Notes: generated from the letters alone by a model not told the origin. A stretch of DNA of 64,000 nucleotides from JAEZDC01 sp036676415 (GCA_036676415.1 JAKFCX010000007.1:1-64000); one strand, 5' to 3'. Shown: positions 1 to 7,642, counted from the stretch's first letter. Numbers and translations: made by a program.

Positions 1-1
1 C

Positions 2-109
2 GTTCGTGGGGCACAGCCCGCTGCCGGACAGCTGACGGTGGCCGTCGACGGCGCCGAGCGCGCACTCAGCGAACGGGCGGCGGACGGGATCTACGTCCGC
101 GCCGCGTAG
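2..109 (+). CDS. 3' end of an unidentified GC-rich gene (fragment)
   Basis: An open frame enters from the window edge and ends at TAG 107-109. It encodes about 35 residues ending in IYVRAA. The stretch is far richer in GC than anything else in the window and uses G/C at third codon positions, as a high-GC genome would. The fragment is too short to name. Nothing links it to the neighbouring sequence, and it most likely belongs to a different organism joined here by assembly. Confidence 0.35.
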   Translation, partial: VRGAQPAAGQLTVAVDGAERALSERAADGIYVRAA

Positions 110-116
110 CGCTCCC

Positions 117-1088
117 TTACGGAATCCTCAACCCGTCTTCACAGCCGGCTGCCAGCATGAGCCCGACTCTTCTGGGAAAGGAGATCTGGGCACGATGGAG
201 ATCAACCGCCATGATGAAGTCGTCATCATTAATCTGATGCTGTGCGATTGTTACTGCCTGACTAAAGCTCGGCACTGGTGCTTGTGTGATCAGTGTAGTT
301 TCAAAAACTACGAGTTCTTTCAGGTCCTTTCGCTTGCGGACAGCCGCAGCTTCATCGGTTATTAGCTGTGAGAACTCTTGAGGTTGTAGCCAAACGCCGA
401 CGAATGCATGCCCTTTAGTGATCAGAAGTAAGGGATTCAGACCGGCTTGTTCAAGAGCAGCCGCGAACAGGAGTGCCGTATCAAGACAGGTTGCTACACG
501 TGCGTCCAAGATAGCGCCAGGTGTACGAACTTTCTGTCCCTGTTCTTCGAAGCTAGCGGGAGGGAGAGCATAGCTTAGGGAAAAACTGGCGATAGCGGAC
601 CAGATTGCTGAGGTTAGCTCCCAGACTCGTGAGCGAGATCCTCCTTCGTATCCATCGATTGCGTCTTTTTTGCCAGCGCGGCGTAAAACATCCGATGCTG
701 CCTTCAGTACTCGGTCAATCGCTGGGTCATTGGGCATTGCGAAAGCTGCCAAAAGCTCTGGCATCGACGCGGCACCACCCCATTCATTTTTGGCGAGAAT
801 TTCAACCTGAAATGAGCGAGTAGCGAGTGTTTCTGTCCCTTTAGTGAGGCGAAGAGTGATCTCACCGGCAAGGCTTTCCGTTAGGTCTGCTAAAAAACCT
901 GCGTTTAGCTTCAGGTCACGCTCGGTGATGTGCTGCGTCGTTTGTTCTCGCAAACGATCGAGATACCAATTTTTTGACTCAAGAAAAGGTGGGTCTGAAG
1001 TCAGCTCAAGGACGACATCCTCAAGAGCTGTATCACTGCAGTTGATAAGTTCCAGTTCACGTAAGACTGGAACAGCATTTTGATGATA
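117..1088 (-). CDS. N-terminal fragment of a DUF4011-type large helicase (foreign)
   Basis: About 320 residues resemble the N-terminus of the very large DUF4011/superfamily I helicase-like proteins of accessory and defence loci. The recognisable start is HQNAVPVLRELEL, followed by a beta-rich part (SDPPFLESKNW) and then the transglutaminase-like block RTPGAILDARVATCLDTALL with GHAFVGVWL. Family members usually exceed 1,500 residues, so the helicase and nuclease parts are missing. The frame stops at 117 in sequence that no longer resembles the family. Base composition is near 50% GC, unlike both flanks. Family homology begins at about base 1085, exactly where purM begins on the other strand, so both genes are cut at one junction. 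The extra residues readable upstream to 1154 are antisense purM. Assignment is from motif memory; the chimera reading is inference. Confidence 0.6.
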   Translation of the reverse strand, partial: YHQNAVPVLRELELINCSDTALEDVVLELTSDPPFLESKNWYLDRLREQTTQHITERDLKLNAGFLADLTESLAGEITLRLTKGTETLATRSFQVEILAKNEWGGAASMPELLAAFAMPNDPAIDRVLKAASDVLRRAGKKDAIDGYEGGSRSRVWELTSAIWSAIASFSLSYALPPASFEEQGQKVRTPGAILDARVATCLDTALLFAAALEQAGLNPLLLITKGHAFVGVWLQPQEFSQLITDEAAAVRKRKDLKELVVFETTLITQAPVPSFSQAVTIAQHQINDDDFIMAVDLHRAQISFPRRVGLMLAAGCEDGLRIP

Positions 1089-1423
1089 TTGATGGTGTGA
1101 TCCATTGCAGTGGTGGTGGCCAAACCAAGTGTATGAAGTATTTACCGAAGCCAATGAAAGTGGTAAAGGATAATCTTTTCGAGGTTCCTCCCATTTTTCA
1201 ACTGATCCAGCAAAATTCAGGTGCAGATAATAAAGAGATGTACCAGGTATTCAATATGGGACATCGGCTGGAGATATTCACCAATGAAGCAGCGGCAATA
1301 AAAATGATCGATGTTGCCAAGGGATTCAATATCGAAGCAAAGATCGTCGGCAGAACAGAAGACCACAGCACAAAACAATTGTTGTTAAAAGGTGCTTTCG
1401 GAGAAGTAGTGTATGATTTTTAG
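1088..1423 (+). CDS. purM: Phosphoribosylformylglycinamidine cyclo-ligase (AIR synthase), C-terminal part
   Basis: The last ~110 residues of the purine enzyme that converts FGAM to AIR with ATP. IDGVIHCSGGGQTKCMKYLP matches the glycine-rich segment of the C-terminal PurM domain, and YQVFNMGHRLEIF and the closing KGAFGEVVYDF fit the Bacteroidota form. The N-terminal two thirds are absent: homology starts at about 1088 and the sequence before it is the foreign helicase fragment. A GTG at 1097 could be taken as a start but lies inside a conserved motif, so this is a truncated gene and not a short one. ftsE follows 26 bp later on the same strand. Confidence 0.8.
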   Translation: MDGVIHCSGGGQTKCMKYLPKPMKVVKDNLFEVPPIFQLIQQNSGADNKEMYQVFNMGHRLEIFTNEAAAIKMIDVAKGFNIEAKIVGRTEDHSTKQLLLKGAFGEVVYDF

Positions 1424-1449
1424 ATATTTTTGAAACACAAAAAAGGATT

Positions 1450-2145
1450 ATGTCTGAAATAGTGGTATCAATACGTAATGCAAACATTCACCAGGGAGAA
1501 AATCTTATTCTGGAAGATGTGAGCTTCGATATAAATAAAGGCGAATTTGTTTACCTTATCGGTAAAACTGGTACAGGCAAAAGCAGTTTGCTTAAAACGC
1601 TGTATGGAGAACTTCCGCTGAAGCAGGGAACAGGAACCGTTGTTGGGTTTGACCTTAAAGGCATGACCTGGAAAAAAGTTCCGTTTCTCAGGAGAAATCT
1701 TGGTGTAGTGTTCCAGGATTTTCAATTACTTACCGACAGAAATGTGCATGAGAACCTGAAATTTGTTTTAAAAGCCACGGGCTGGGAAGATAAAAAAGCG
1801 ATGGATGATAAGATCAACGATGTATTGGATAAAGTAGGGCTTAGAAGTAAAGGCTTTAAATATCCTTTTGAGTTGAGTGGTGGAGAGCAACAGAGAGTAG
1901 ACATAGCAAGGGCATTGCTCAATTCACCAAAACTTATTCTTGCAGATGAGCCTACCGGTAATCTCGATCCGGAAACAAGTGATGAGATCATGCAATTACT
2001 CTTTTTGATTGCAAAGGATTTTGGTACATCGGTGATCATGGCTACACACGATTTTATCGTTATCAATAAATATCCATCAAGAATGTTAACTACTGAGAGG
2101 GGAAAGGTGTTCGATACACCTGTGGATGTTATCCTGAACCGTTAA
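1450..2145 (+). CDS. ftsE: Cell-division ABC transporter ATP-binding protein FtsE
   Basis: 231 residues. Cytoplasmic ATPase that partners the membrane protein FtsX to control septal cell-wall hydrolases. Walker A GKTGTGKSS is at about 38-46, Q-loop VFQDF at 87-91, signature LSGGEQQR at 142-149, Walker B LILADEPTGNLD at 162-173 and switch His at 200. Length and the DEPTGNLDP motif fit FtsE, though related LolD/MacB-type ATPases share them. ftsX is not adjacent; the permease at 44424 is MacB-like. The stop codon shares TTAA with the convergent glycosyltransferase, so there is no space for a terminator. Confidence 0.85.
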   Translation: MSEIVVSIRNANIHQGENLILEDVSFDINKGEFVYLIGKTGTGKSSLLKTLYGELPLKQGTGTVVGFDLKGMTWKKVPFLRRNLGVVFQDFQLLTDRNVHENLKFVLKATGWEDKKAMDDKINDVLDKVGLRSKGFKYPFELSGGEQQRVDIARALLNSPKLILADEPTGNLDPETSDEIMQLLFLIAKDFGTSVIMATHDFIVINKYPSRMLTTERGKVFDTPVDVILNR

Positions 2146-3260
2146 GGCCAGATCAGCGTTATTAATTTTTTTGCATTAACCTCGTTGTTGAAATGATATT
2201 CGAGGATTTGTTTCCTGCTATCCGTTTCATCGGTTCTGAATGGCTGATGGTATAGCTGTGCTAAAAGATTTTTCAGGTGATCTGTTGTATCGGCAATATG
2301 GCAGAAATGTTCAAAGCCTGTTCCTTCAACTGTTGCAGCATTCACCACACAATGTCTTCCATTGAATAAGGCATTTAGCAATTTCAACTTGATGCCTGTG
2401 CTAGAGAATGAAGGAATGATATTGATATGAGCATTTGCGATCAGTTCCTGCATTGTTGCCTCAACTGGGTTTGCAATTAATGAGATGTTCTGGTAAGGTT
2501 CAATGAGTTTCTTTAATGAACCGGGAGGATTTTTACCTGCAATTTTCAACGATATATCAATTTCTGAAAATACCTTTTTTACCAGCCACTCAAGGATCTT
2601 GATGTTGCCATCCACACTCAGGTCACCCTGGTATAAACAGTAGGTGCCCATTCCCTGTAAAATATTCACTTTCCAGTCAGGCAGGAATAATGGAAGATGT
2701 ACAATGGATTTTCCTTTGAATTCTTTAGTATATTTTTCAGCATCCTTTGCGGTAACAGTTAGAAACATCGCTTTGTTGGCGATGTTTTTTTCATATTGTT
2801 TCAGCAGCCTGCTTTCCCTTTTGTAATATAATTTTTTGAGAAATGATGTTGCAGATTTTTGAAGGTCTGCGTAATAGTCAGTTTCAACATTATGCAGCCT
2901 CACAAAACATTTTCTGTTTGCAAAGCGTTTATCAGTTAACAGGAAAGTACAATGAATGCCTTCCATCAATATCGGGTGATCGTCTTTCAACAGGTTCTGT
3001 AATAGCGCTTCATTTTTCCTGCTGTAAACGATATGTGGAAGTGAAGAAAACAATTCATAGCCTTGACGCTTGTAGTAATGTACACTCTCGCAATATTTGT
3101 TTAATTCCGTTTGTTGTCCCCTGCCATAATCAAAACAATGCAGGTGAATTTTTACATCTTGCTTTTGCAATGCCGGAAGCTTGTAAAAAAGATCGAACAC
3201 ACCACCATAATCAACAGGGTAGGGAACGGTGAGAGAAATGATATGTAAGTGTTTTTCCAT
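2142..3260 (-). CDS. Glycosyltransferase, GT4-like
   Basis: 372 residues. The N-terminal half begins HIISLTVPYPVDYGG, typical of the acceptor-binding Rossmann domain of GT-B enzymes. The C-terminal half has LYQGDLSVDGNIKIL and an SSTGIKLKLLNAL stretch in the position of the sugar-nucleotide site of GT1/GT4 enzymes. No signal peptide or membrane helix. Donor and acceptor cannot be told. It is followed upstream on the same strand by a second glycosyltransferase (3316-4488), suggesting a polysaccharide or glycolipid pair. The ATG at 3260 is followed at once by the conserved start of the fold. Confidence 0.75.
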   Translation of the reverse strand: MEKHLHIISLTVPYPVDYGGVFDLFYKLPALQKQDVKIHLHCFDYGRGQQTELNKYCESVHYYKRQGYELFSSLPHIVYSRKNEALLQNLLKDDHPILMEGIHCTFLLTDKRFANRKCFVRLHNVETDYYADLQKSATSFLKKLYYKRESRLLKQYEKNIANKAMFLTVTAKDAEKYTKEFKGKSIVHLPLFLPDWKVNILQGMGTYCLYQGDLSVDGNIKILEWLVKKVFSEIDISLKIAGKNPPGSLKKLIEPYQNISLIANPVEATMQELIANAHINIIPSFSSTGIKLKLLNALFNGRHCVVNAATVEGTGFEHFCHIADTTDHLKNLLAQLYHQPFRTDETDSRKQILEYHFNNEVNAKKLITLIWP

Positions 3261-3261
3261 G

Positions 3262-3333
3262 TTTCTCGCAAAGCCGCAAAGTTTGTGAAACGAAACCCTT
3301 TGCGTCTTTGCCTGCTTAGCGTCTTTGCGTGAA
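3262..3333. repeat. CGCAAAG/CTTTGCGT low-complexity block
   Basis: A stretch made of near-repeats of CGCAAAG and, further on, TTTGCGTC/TTAGCGTC about 9-10 bp apart. It lies between the two glycosyltransferase genes and runs into the 3' end of the second one, supplying its last codons (TQRR) and its stop codon on the minus strand. Similar word-like blocks of other sequence occur elsewhere in the window. Confidence 0.6.
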
Positions 3334-4488
3334 ATTTGTATTATAAAATGCCACCAGTTTTTTTTCTTCTGAAGACCAGTTCAGTTCTTCCCTTGCTTTT
3401 AAACAATTCTGGTGCAGTTGTTCATGAAGATCCTCATCACCTAACAATCTATTTAACGCTCCAGCGATAGTTTCTGGTTGTACATCATCAATCATCAAAG
3501 CAATTTCATATTGATCATTGATGGCTTTGTATTCAGGATAATTTACACAAACCTGTGGCACACCAGCCATAATATAATCGAAGAAGCGGTTTGATAAAGA
3601 ATTGTATTGATTCATACCGGTAGCTTCAAATATCATCAATGCAATATGGGCTGTAGGTGTAATATTCTTTAATTCTTCCGGCGGAACAACACCTTTTAAT
3701 TCCACTTTGTTTTCTACACCATGTTGCCTGATCAGTTCTTTAGTTTGTTCAAAGAAATTTCCTTCACCATAGATCAATAGTTGTGCATTTACGTTTTTCA
3801 TTGCCGGAATAATGGTTTCAAAACTTCTTCCTTCATTCACTGCTCCCTGGTAGATTACAAAAACGTTTCTTGTTTCTTGTTTCTCGTTTGTTCCTTGTTC
3901 AACATCCCTTGTTCCTTGTTCATTATTCTTTTCGTATTTCGTACCTCGTAACTCGTACTTCGTATTTGGCATCACGGGTAAATTCCTCACCATTTCATAC
4001 CTCACTCCATATCTCCTGTTCAATTCATCTACTAAAGACTGGTTCACGGTATAACCATTCCTGAATTTTGGAACAGTAAATCGTTCAATGCTCCTCCACA
4101 TTTTTAAAACTGAAGGTCTTTCAACAATCTCTTTCATTTCAGTAAACAGTTCATGGGCATCGTACACTCTTTGCTTTTTTCTTACAATGGAAACGAAATA
4201 GCAGGGAAGAATAGTATCGAGATCTATTGCACAGATCACATACATTTTTGCGAAGAGCAGGTAAAAGAATAACCGGAGATTGTATTCAATATAAAATGCA
4301 GGTCCTTTTTGAAACCAGCACCGCAATCTTTTTTGCCTGAAGGGCTGATCTTTTAAAGGAATGGAAGAAGATTTTTTCCTACCCACAAGCAAAACATCAT
4401 AACCGTTTACAGCCAGTGAGGTGCAAATTCGTTGCATACGTTGATCGTAGCTGAGATCATTGGTTACGGTGAAAATGAGTGTAGTCAA
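3316..4488 (-). CDS. Glycosyltransferase, GT4-like, with an in-frame low-complexity insert
   Basis: 390 residues of the GT-B fold. The start is IFTVTNDLSYDQRMQR. The C-terminal domain has IYQGAVNEGRSFETIIPAM, ELKGVVPPEEL and MNQYNSLSNRFFDYIMAGVP, as in glycosyltransferase family 4. Residues ~175-208 (bases 3865-3966) are a low-complexity run, NTKYELRGTKYEKNNEQGTR and onward, placed between VRNLPVM and NVFVIYQGA, where relatives join directly. The insert is 102 bp, so the frame is kept, and it likely forms a surface loop between the two domains. The C-terminal residues and stop lie in a second repeat block. Likely acts with the neighbouring glycosyltransferase. Confidence 0.75.
   Translation of the reverse strand: MTTLIFTVTNDLSYDQRMQRICTSLAVNGYDVLLVGRKKSSSIPLKDQPFRQKRLRCWFQKGPAFYIEYNLRLFFYLLFAKMYVICAIDLDTILPCYFVSIVRKKQRVYDAHELFTEMKEIVERPSVLKMWRSIERFTVPKFRNGYTVNQSLVDELNRRYGVRYEMVRNLPVMPNTKYELRGTKYEKNNEQGTRDVEQGTNEKQETRNVFVIYQGAVNEGRSFETIIPAMKNVNAQLLIYGEGNFFEQTKELIRQHGVENKVELKGVVPPEELKNITPTAHIALMIFEATGMNQYNSLSNRFFDYIMAGVPQVCVNYPEYKAINDQYEIALMIDDVQPETIAGALNRLLGDEDLHEQLHQNCLKAREELNWSSEEKKLVAFYNTNFTQRR
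3865..3966. repeat. Low-complexity insert inside a glycosyltransferase
   Basis: 102 bp made of two word families: GTTTCTTGTTTCTTG/GTTCCTTGTTC repeats, then CGTATTTCGTACCTCGTAACT-type repeats of about 9 bp. The second family recurs in intergenic DNA at 16189-16215. The length is a multiple of three and the host frame stays open. Confidence 0.75.
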
Positions 4489-4536
4489 ATCGGGAGCTTA
4501 AAGAACAAATATAAATCCTTGCACTGTAGTTTAATA

Positions 4537-5280
4537 TTATTCATCCATTCCTCCATCTGCATCTGCTGTTTTACTGGAGTTGGCCACCATTTTATTGATC
4601 AGCTCAATTTCTTCGGCTGTGAAATAACGCCATTTTCCCTGTGGCAAATTATTTAATGTGATGTTCATGATCCTTATTCGCTTAAGTGATGTTACATTAT
4701 ATTCCAATGCCTCACACATACGTCGGATTTGACGGTTAAGTCCTTGTGTAAGTATGATTCGGAAACGATTATCGCCTTCCTGTTTTACGAAACATTTTTG
4801 TGTCATCACACCTTGTATCCGAATTCCATTTCTCATCTTAAGAATAAAATCCAGCGTAATAGGCTTATCAACCGTTACGATGTATTCTTTCTCATGACCA
4901 TTACCTGCTCTCAGGATTTTATTTACAATATCACCGTCATTCGTTAAGAAAATAAGACCATCACTCCGTTTATCCAATCTCCCGATAGGAAAGATCCTTG
5001 TCTGATAATTGATATAATCAATGATGTTTGTTTTGTCTTTCGTGTCGGTAGTGCAGGTAATGCCTTTTGGTTTATTAAAGGCCATATAGACAGCAGCGGA
5101 TTGCTTTTTCTTTTTGATGATCTCTCCATCCACTCTTACTTCATCACCAGGTTTTACACGATTTCCTTTATGGGCATCTTTACCATTGATCGTTACCCTG
5201 CATTGCTCTATATATTTATCAGCTTCACGCCTGCTGCAAAAACCCGATTCACTGATGTATTTATTTAAACTGGTATCCAT
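4537..5280 (-). CDS. rluF: 23S rRNA pseudouridine synthase, RluF family
   Basis: 247 residues. Modifies a uridine of 23S rRNA (position 2604 in the E. coli enzyme). An N-terminal S4 RNA-binding domain (LNKYISESGFCSRREADKYI) leads into the RsuA/RluB/E/F catalytic domain with GRLDKRSDGL at 100-109, where Asp103 is the expected nucleophile. GLNRQIRRMCEALEY and LKRIRIMNI near the end are typical of the RluF branch. The tail is short and acidic (DADGGMDE). Stands alone between a glycosyltransferase and the island regulator. Confidence 0.85.
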   Translation of the reverse strand: MDTSLNKYISESGFCSRREADKYIEQCRVTINGKDAHKGNRVKPGDEVRVDGEIIKKKKQSAAVYMAFNKPKGITCTTDTKDKTNIIDYINYQTRIFPIGRLDKRSDGLIFLTNDGDIVNKILRAGNGHEKEYIVTVDKPITLDFILKMRNGIRIQGVMTQKCFVKQEGDNRFRIILTQGLNRQIRRMCEALEYNVTSLKRIRIMNITLNNLPQGKWRYFTAEEIELINKMVANSSKTADADGGMDE

Positions 5281-5339
5281 TAGTTGAATGACTTAAAGCA
5301 TTCAAATATAAACACACTACAGGTTTTAATTTGAAGTGC

Positions 5340-5711
5340 TTAAAGACCATTACTTTTCCACTGTGGAATTGTGATAATTTCCAGCAGCTTATTTATCTGT
5401 GCATCTTTGGCTTGTAGTTGTCGTGTTAGTTCCTGGATGATCTCTGATGTGACAATGTTAACTTGTGGAGAAGGTATATTCGGCTCACCTGTTTTGTTTA
5501 AACTCACCACAACAGGCATCGGGTTCTTAATGTCTTCTATGGTAACATTTAAAGCTTCAGCAATTCTTTCAAGGGTGTCGGTTGAAATTTTTACGATCTC
5601 ATCTTTTTCTATCTGGCAATAAACGTTCTGTTTAATACCTGCTTTTTGGGCTACATATTCCTGGGTGTAATCTCTGAGATGCCTGATGGCTTTGAGTTTG
5701 GTGCCGTACAT
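5340..5711 (-). CDS. XRE-family HTH regulator of the adjoining cassette island
   Basis: 123 residues from the ATG at 5711. Residues ~5-58 are a Cro/CI-type helix-turn-helix (LKAIRHLRDYTQEYVAQKAG, LERIAEALNV). The rest has a hydrophilic linker and a short coiled coil near 85-112 (IIQELTRQLQAKDAQINKLL) that may dimerise it. A longer start at 5747 would sit 2 bp from a palindrome with no leader, so 5711 is preferred. It is divergent from the first cassette, and the gap holds two GATAA-A-TTATC palindromes 22 bp apart that recur before cassettes 2 and 3. I infer that it binds these sites and represses itself and the cassettes. No ligand domain is visible. Confidence 0.75.
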   Translation of the reverse strand: MYGTKLKAIRHLRDYTQEYVAQKAGIKQNVYCQIEKDEIVKISTDTLERIAEALNVTIEDIKNPMPVVVSLNKTGEPNIPSPQVNIVTSEIIQELTRQLQAKDAQINKLLEIITIPQWKSNGL

Positions 5712-5748
5712 AGGTTTGTGGTTTAGGTTATGCCAATGTAAACACATT

Positions 5749-5783
5749 TTGATAAATTATCAAGTGTTTACTGATAAATTATC
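5749..5783. promoter_or_regulatory. Tandem palindromic operators, copy 1
   Basis: TTGATAAATTATCAA at 5749-5763 has 7-bp arms around a central A at 5756. GATAAATTATC at 5773-5783 is centred at 5778. The centres are 22 bp apart, about two helical turns, so two dimers would lie on the same DNA face. They sit between the XRE gene and the first cassette gene, as expected for autoregulation. Confidence 0.65.
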
Positions 5784-5815
5784 CGAAAAATTTCATGGCT
5801 TCCAGAATTCTATTT

Positions 5816-5887
5816 GCAAGTTTTGTTCTGTCCTGAAGGCAGCCCAGGATACGGGGAACCGAAAACCGGATTTTGAACAGAGTAGGG
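5816..5887 (+). ncRNA. 72-nt conserved leader element, copy 1
   Basis: Starts GCAAGTTTTGTTCTGTCC and ends GAACAGAGTAGGG, 15 nt before the ATG of the first cassette protein. Identical over 72 nt to copy 2, although the bases just upstream of the two copies differ at many positions. By hand it folds as an outer stem TTTTGTT/AACAGAG with two U.G pairs, hairpin CTG(T)CC-TGAA-GGCAG, hairpin CCC/GGG and hairpin CCG/CGG. It could be a cis-acting RNA such as an attenuator or riboswitch, or a DNA site. I do not recognise a described class. Confidence 0.5.
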
Positions 5888-5902
5888 TTTAAGAAAAATC
5901 AT

Positions 5903-6366
5903 ATGAAAATTCGTATTATTACTTCAGTTATTGCTGTAGTGCTTCTTTTCATTGCCGAAAAAAGTTCTGCTCAATGTCCTCCTTTTACTCAGGCTGTAAT
6001 CGTTTATGAAATTGATCAGTTTAATTTTCATAGGCCCAAATTTGATTGTGAAAGGGGCTTCTTTATTTGTATTAGGGGTCATTGGGAACTAAATGTGTCC
6101 CTAGTTCTCCATTAAGTGCACGGATTACAGAAGAAGGTATGGTGCAGGGTTACGCTTTATTAATAGATGGAAAGGTAGAATTGCATTTACCTGCTGAGTT
6201 AGCTCAACTCCCGAAATATGCTAGAGAGGATATGTCAATTTTTTCAGTTGAAAAAGATTGGATAAGCATTTTCTTTGAAGAAAAGAAAATAGGAACTCTG
6301 AAAGAGGGTGAATATACTGTCGAAACAATAGAGAAAGAGTTAGTAATTACAATTGATTTAGAATAA
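5903..6366 (+). pseudogene. Cassette 1 secreted Cys-motif protein, frameshifted
   Basis: The frame from ATG 5903 opens with a clear signal peptide (MKIRIITSVIAVVLLF ending SSAQ) and runs to the C-rich motif DCERGFFICIRGHWEL, then meets a stop at 6113. A second frame takes over near 6085 (KCVPSSPLSARITEEG) and runs to 6366 with KEGEYTVETIEKELVITI. Joined, about 154 residues align with the cassette 2 and 3 proteins: a DC-x-R-x-GF-x-C block, then a K-(V/L)-x-(L/F) strand, then GEY. One indel at about 6060-6092 explains the break. It may be a real pseudogene or a sequence error. Function unknown; secreted. Confidence 0.6.
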
Positions 6367-6371
6367 ATTTG

Positions 6372-6401
6372 AAATGGCTGAGGCGAAGGTCTCAGCCATT
6401 T
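6372..6401 (+). terminator. Hairpin between the two cassette 1 genes
   Basis: AAATGGCTGAG (6372-6382) pairs perfectly with CTCAGCCATTT (6391-6401) around an 8-nt loop. Only a weak T-run follows, so it may be a partial terminator or an mRNA-stabilising hairpin setting the ratio of the two products. It ends 6 bp before the lipoprotein ATG. Confidence 0.5.
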
Positions 6402-6407
6402 AATTGC

Positions 6408-6998
6408 ATGAAAAAAAATGTTTACTTATTAATAATTGGTACATTCTTTATCTATGGTTGCAGCAGTATTTTAAGGTCTAAATACCGATTCAATCAGCCT
6501 TTTCGGTTTTCTACTAAAATGGAATATTTAAATTATTTGGAGAATAAATATTCTTTTTCTTATGCTCATGTGCTTTATCCGGACTCATTATCGCAGTATG
6601 CTTTTTTCAATAATGTTATGCAGGCAAGATTGTCCCAGTACTACGGAACTTTTATCAACGATACTTTGGAGGTAAAAAAGACTAAACATTTATCAGAAAA
6701 TCTGACTTGTATAGGCCGGGTGTTGAAGGAAATTGAAATTAATTCTAGCAAAGTAGGCTATATAAACGATGTTACAACAAACACTGTTTTCCGTGACTAT
6801 CATTTTAAAGTAGCAGATAACGACTCAGATTTTGTTTTCAACCCTAACGGAAAAGTAAAGATTTTCTTATTATACGCATTCGCTATGGGCAATTATTTTG
6901 ATGAGTTCTTTAAGGATGTTGTGGTGTGGGCTAAGAATGTACCTGAAAAGGTTGAAATATTTATTATCTCACTAGATCCAATTCAAAAGTTGCCGTAA
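6408..6998 (+). CDS. Cassette 1 lipoprotein
   Basis: 196 residues from ATG 6408, with the lipoprotein signal MKKNVYLLIIGTFFIYGC and Cys18 as the predicted lipidation site. No family recognised. It resembles the cassette 3 lipoprotein in layout: a Y-x-x-x-x-PDSL segment in the first half (AHVLYPDSL) and a beta-alpha-beta tail (KIFLLYAFAMGNYF, then a helix, then VEIFIISLD). That tail resembles the core of a thioredoxin fold with the CxxC site lost, and cassette 2 has a real CxxC protein in this position. The thioredoxin relationship is my inference. An earlier in-frame start at 6369 lies inside the hairpin and would spoil the signal peptide. Confidence 0.6.
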   Translation: MKKNVYLLIIGTFFIYGCSSILRSKYRFNQPFRFSTKMEYLNYLENKYSFSYAHVLYPDSLSQYAFFNNVMQARLSQYYGTFINDTLEVKKTKHLSENLTCIGRVLKEIEINSSKVGYINDVTTNTVFRDYHFKVADNDSDFVFNPNGKVKIFLLYAFAMGNYFDEFFKDVVVWAKNVPEKVEIFIISLDPIQKLP

Positions 6999-7050
6999 TA
7001 AAATGAACAGCCAATTTGCCTAGCTAATAAGAACAGGTTTCAATTGTATT

Positions 7051-7257
7051 AAAGATACAAAACACACACTGTAGATTATGATGAATTTAATCAATTCACA
7101 GATGAAATACTAAAAGGGAAAGAGATTAAGAATAAGGGAAGGGCTATTTATCCAGCTGTTTTTATAATAAATTAGAAGAAAGAATTAATCTACTTTAGTG
7201 AAGATTCAAATGGTAAGGTTGACACTTCAACAATACATATGCTACTAAATATGTGAA
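7051..7257 (+). pseudogene. 3' fragment of a cassette thioredoxin-like gene
   Basis: Nearly identical to 8538-8743, the last 68 codons of the cassette 2 thioredoxin-like gene. The 5' part with signal and CxxC is missing, and CAG has become TAG at about 7173, giving an internal stop. It marks the left end of the 590-bp duplication. No start or leader is present, so it cannot make a working protein. Confidence 0.8.
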
Positions 7258-7310
7258 ATATTATCAAATTCCTTTCAGGGCACGTTGCTTAAGAACTCAT
7301 AAGTTAAGCT

Positions 7311-7393
7311 CCCACTTCAAAAAAAGAAAATGATAGCTACGATAAATTCACTCACACATCGATTTCTTAAATGCAGCCATTGGTTGAGTAATA
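7311..7393 (+). pseudogene. Remnant of a 10477-type coiled-coil gene
   Basis: Bases here (around ACTTCAAAAA and ACGATAAATTCACTCACACA) match 10629-10725 inside the intact secreted coiled-coil gene, in the part encoding YDKFTNTSLFLDAA. The copy is short and broken. It places such a gene originally at the end of cassette 1, as in cassette 3. The rest of 7258-7500 holds no gene I can support. Confidence 0.6.
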
Positions 7394-7505
7394 ACAAGAG
7401 TGTTAATTATTTCAATTTTTTTATTTTGTTTCATGGTAATTCTCGAAAGCTTCCCTTGACTCGTATGCAATTTTATCTGTGAGGATTGTTGCAGGAACAC
7501 ATCAT

Positions 7506-7540
7506 TATAAATTATCAGTCATTTCCTGATAAATTATCAG
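7506..7540. promoter_or_regulatory. Tandem palindromic operators, copy 2
   Basis: A weaker site TATAAATTATC centred at 7511 and a perfect CTGATAAATTATCAG (7526-7540) centred at 7533, again 22 bp apart. Same spacing and order as before cassette 1, upstream of leader element 2. Confidence 0.65.
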
Positions 7541-7570
7541 AAAAAGATCATGGCCTACTGAATTTTAGTA

Positions 7571-7642
7571 GCAAGTTTTGTTCTGTCCTGAAGGCAGCCC
7601 AGGATACGGGGAACCGAAAACCGGATTTTGAACAGAGTAGGG
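7571..7642 (+). ncRNA. 72-nt conserved leader element, copy 2
   Basis: Identical to copy 1 over its full length, followed 17 nt later by the ATG of the cassette 2 protein. The frame through it happens to be open in copies 1 and 2 but is stopped in copy 3, so it is not conserved as protein. Confidence 0.5.

Larger units (their letters stand above)
7051..7642 (+). repeat. 590-bp direct repeat, left copy
   Basis: Runs from AAAGATACAA in the thioredoxin fragment through the spacer to the end of leader element 2. Matches 8538-9127 with scattered substitutions and small indels. The pair flanks the whole of cassette 2, so homologous recombination between the copies would remove or duplicate that cassette. 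Confidence 0.8.

Noticed and set aside
117..1154. Helicase fragment as a horizontally acquired complete gene
   Set aside because: It lacks all helicase motifs and ends exactly where purM is also cut.
1097..1423. Short GTG-started gene
   Set aside because: The GTG lies inside the conserved purM glycine-rich motif.
7486..7642. Leader element read as N-terminal coding extension of the cassette 2 protein
   Set aside because: The frame is stopped in copy 3 and would put ~58 residues before a clear signal peptide.
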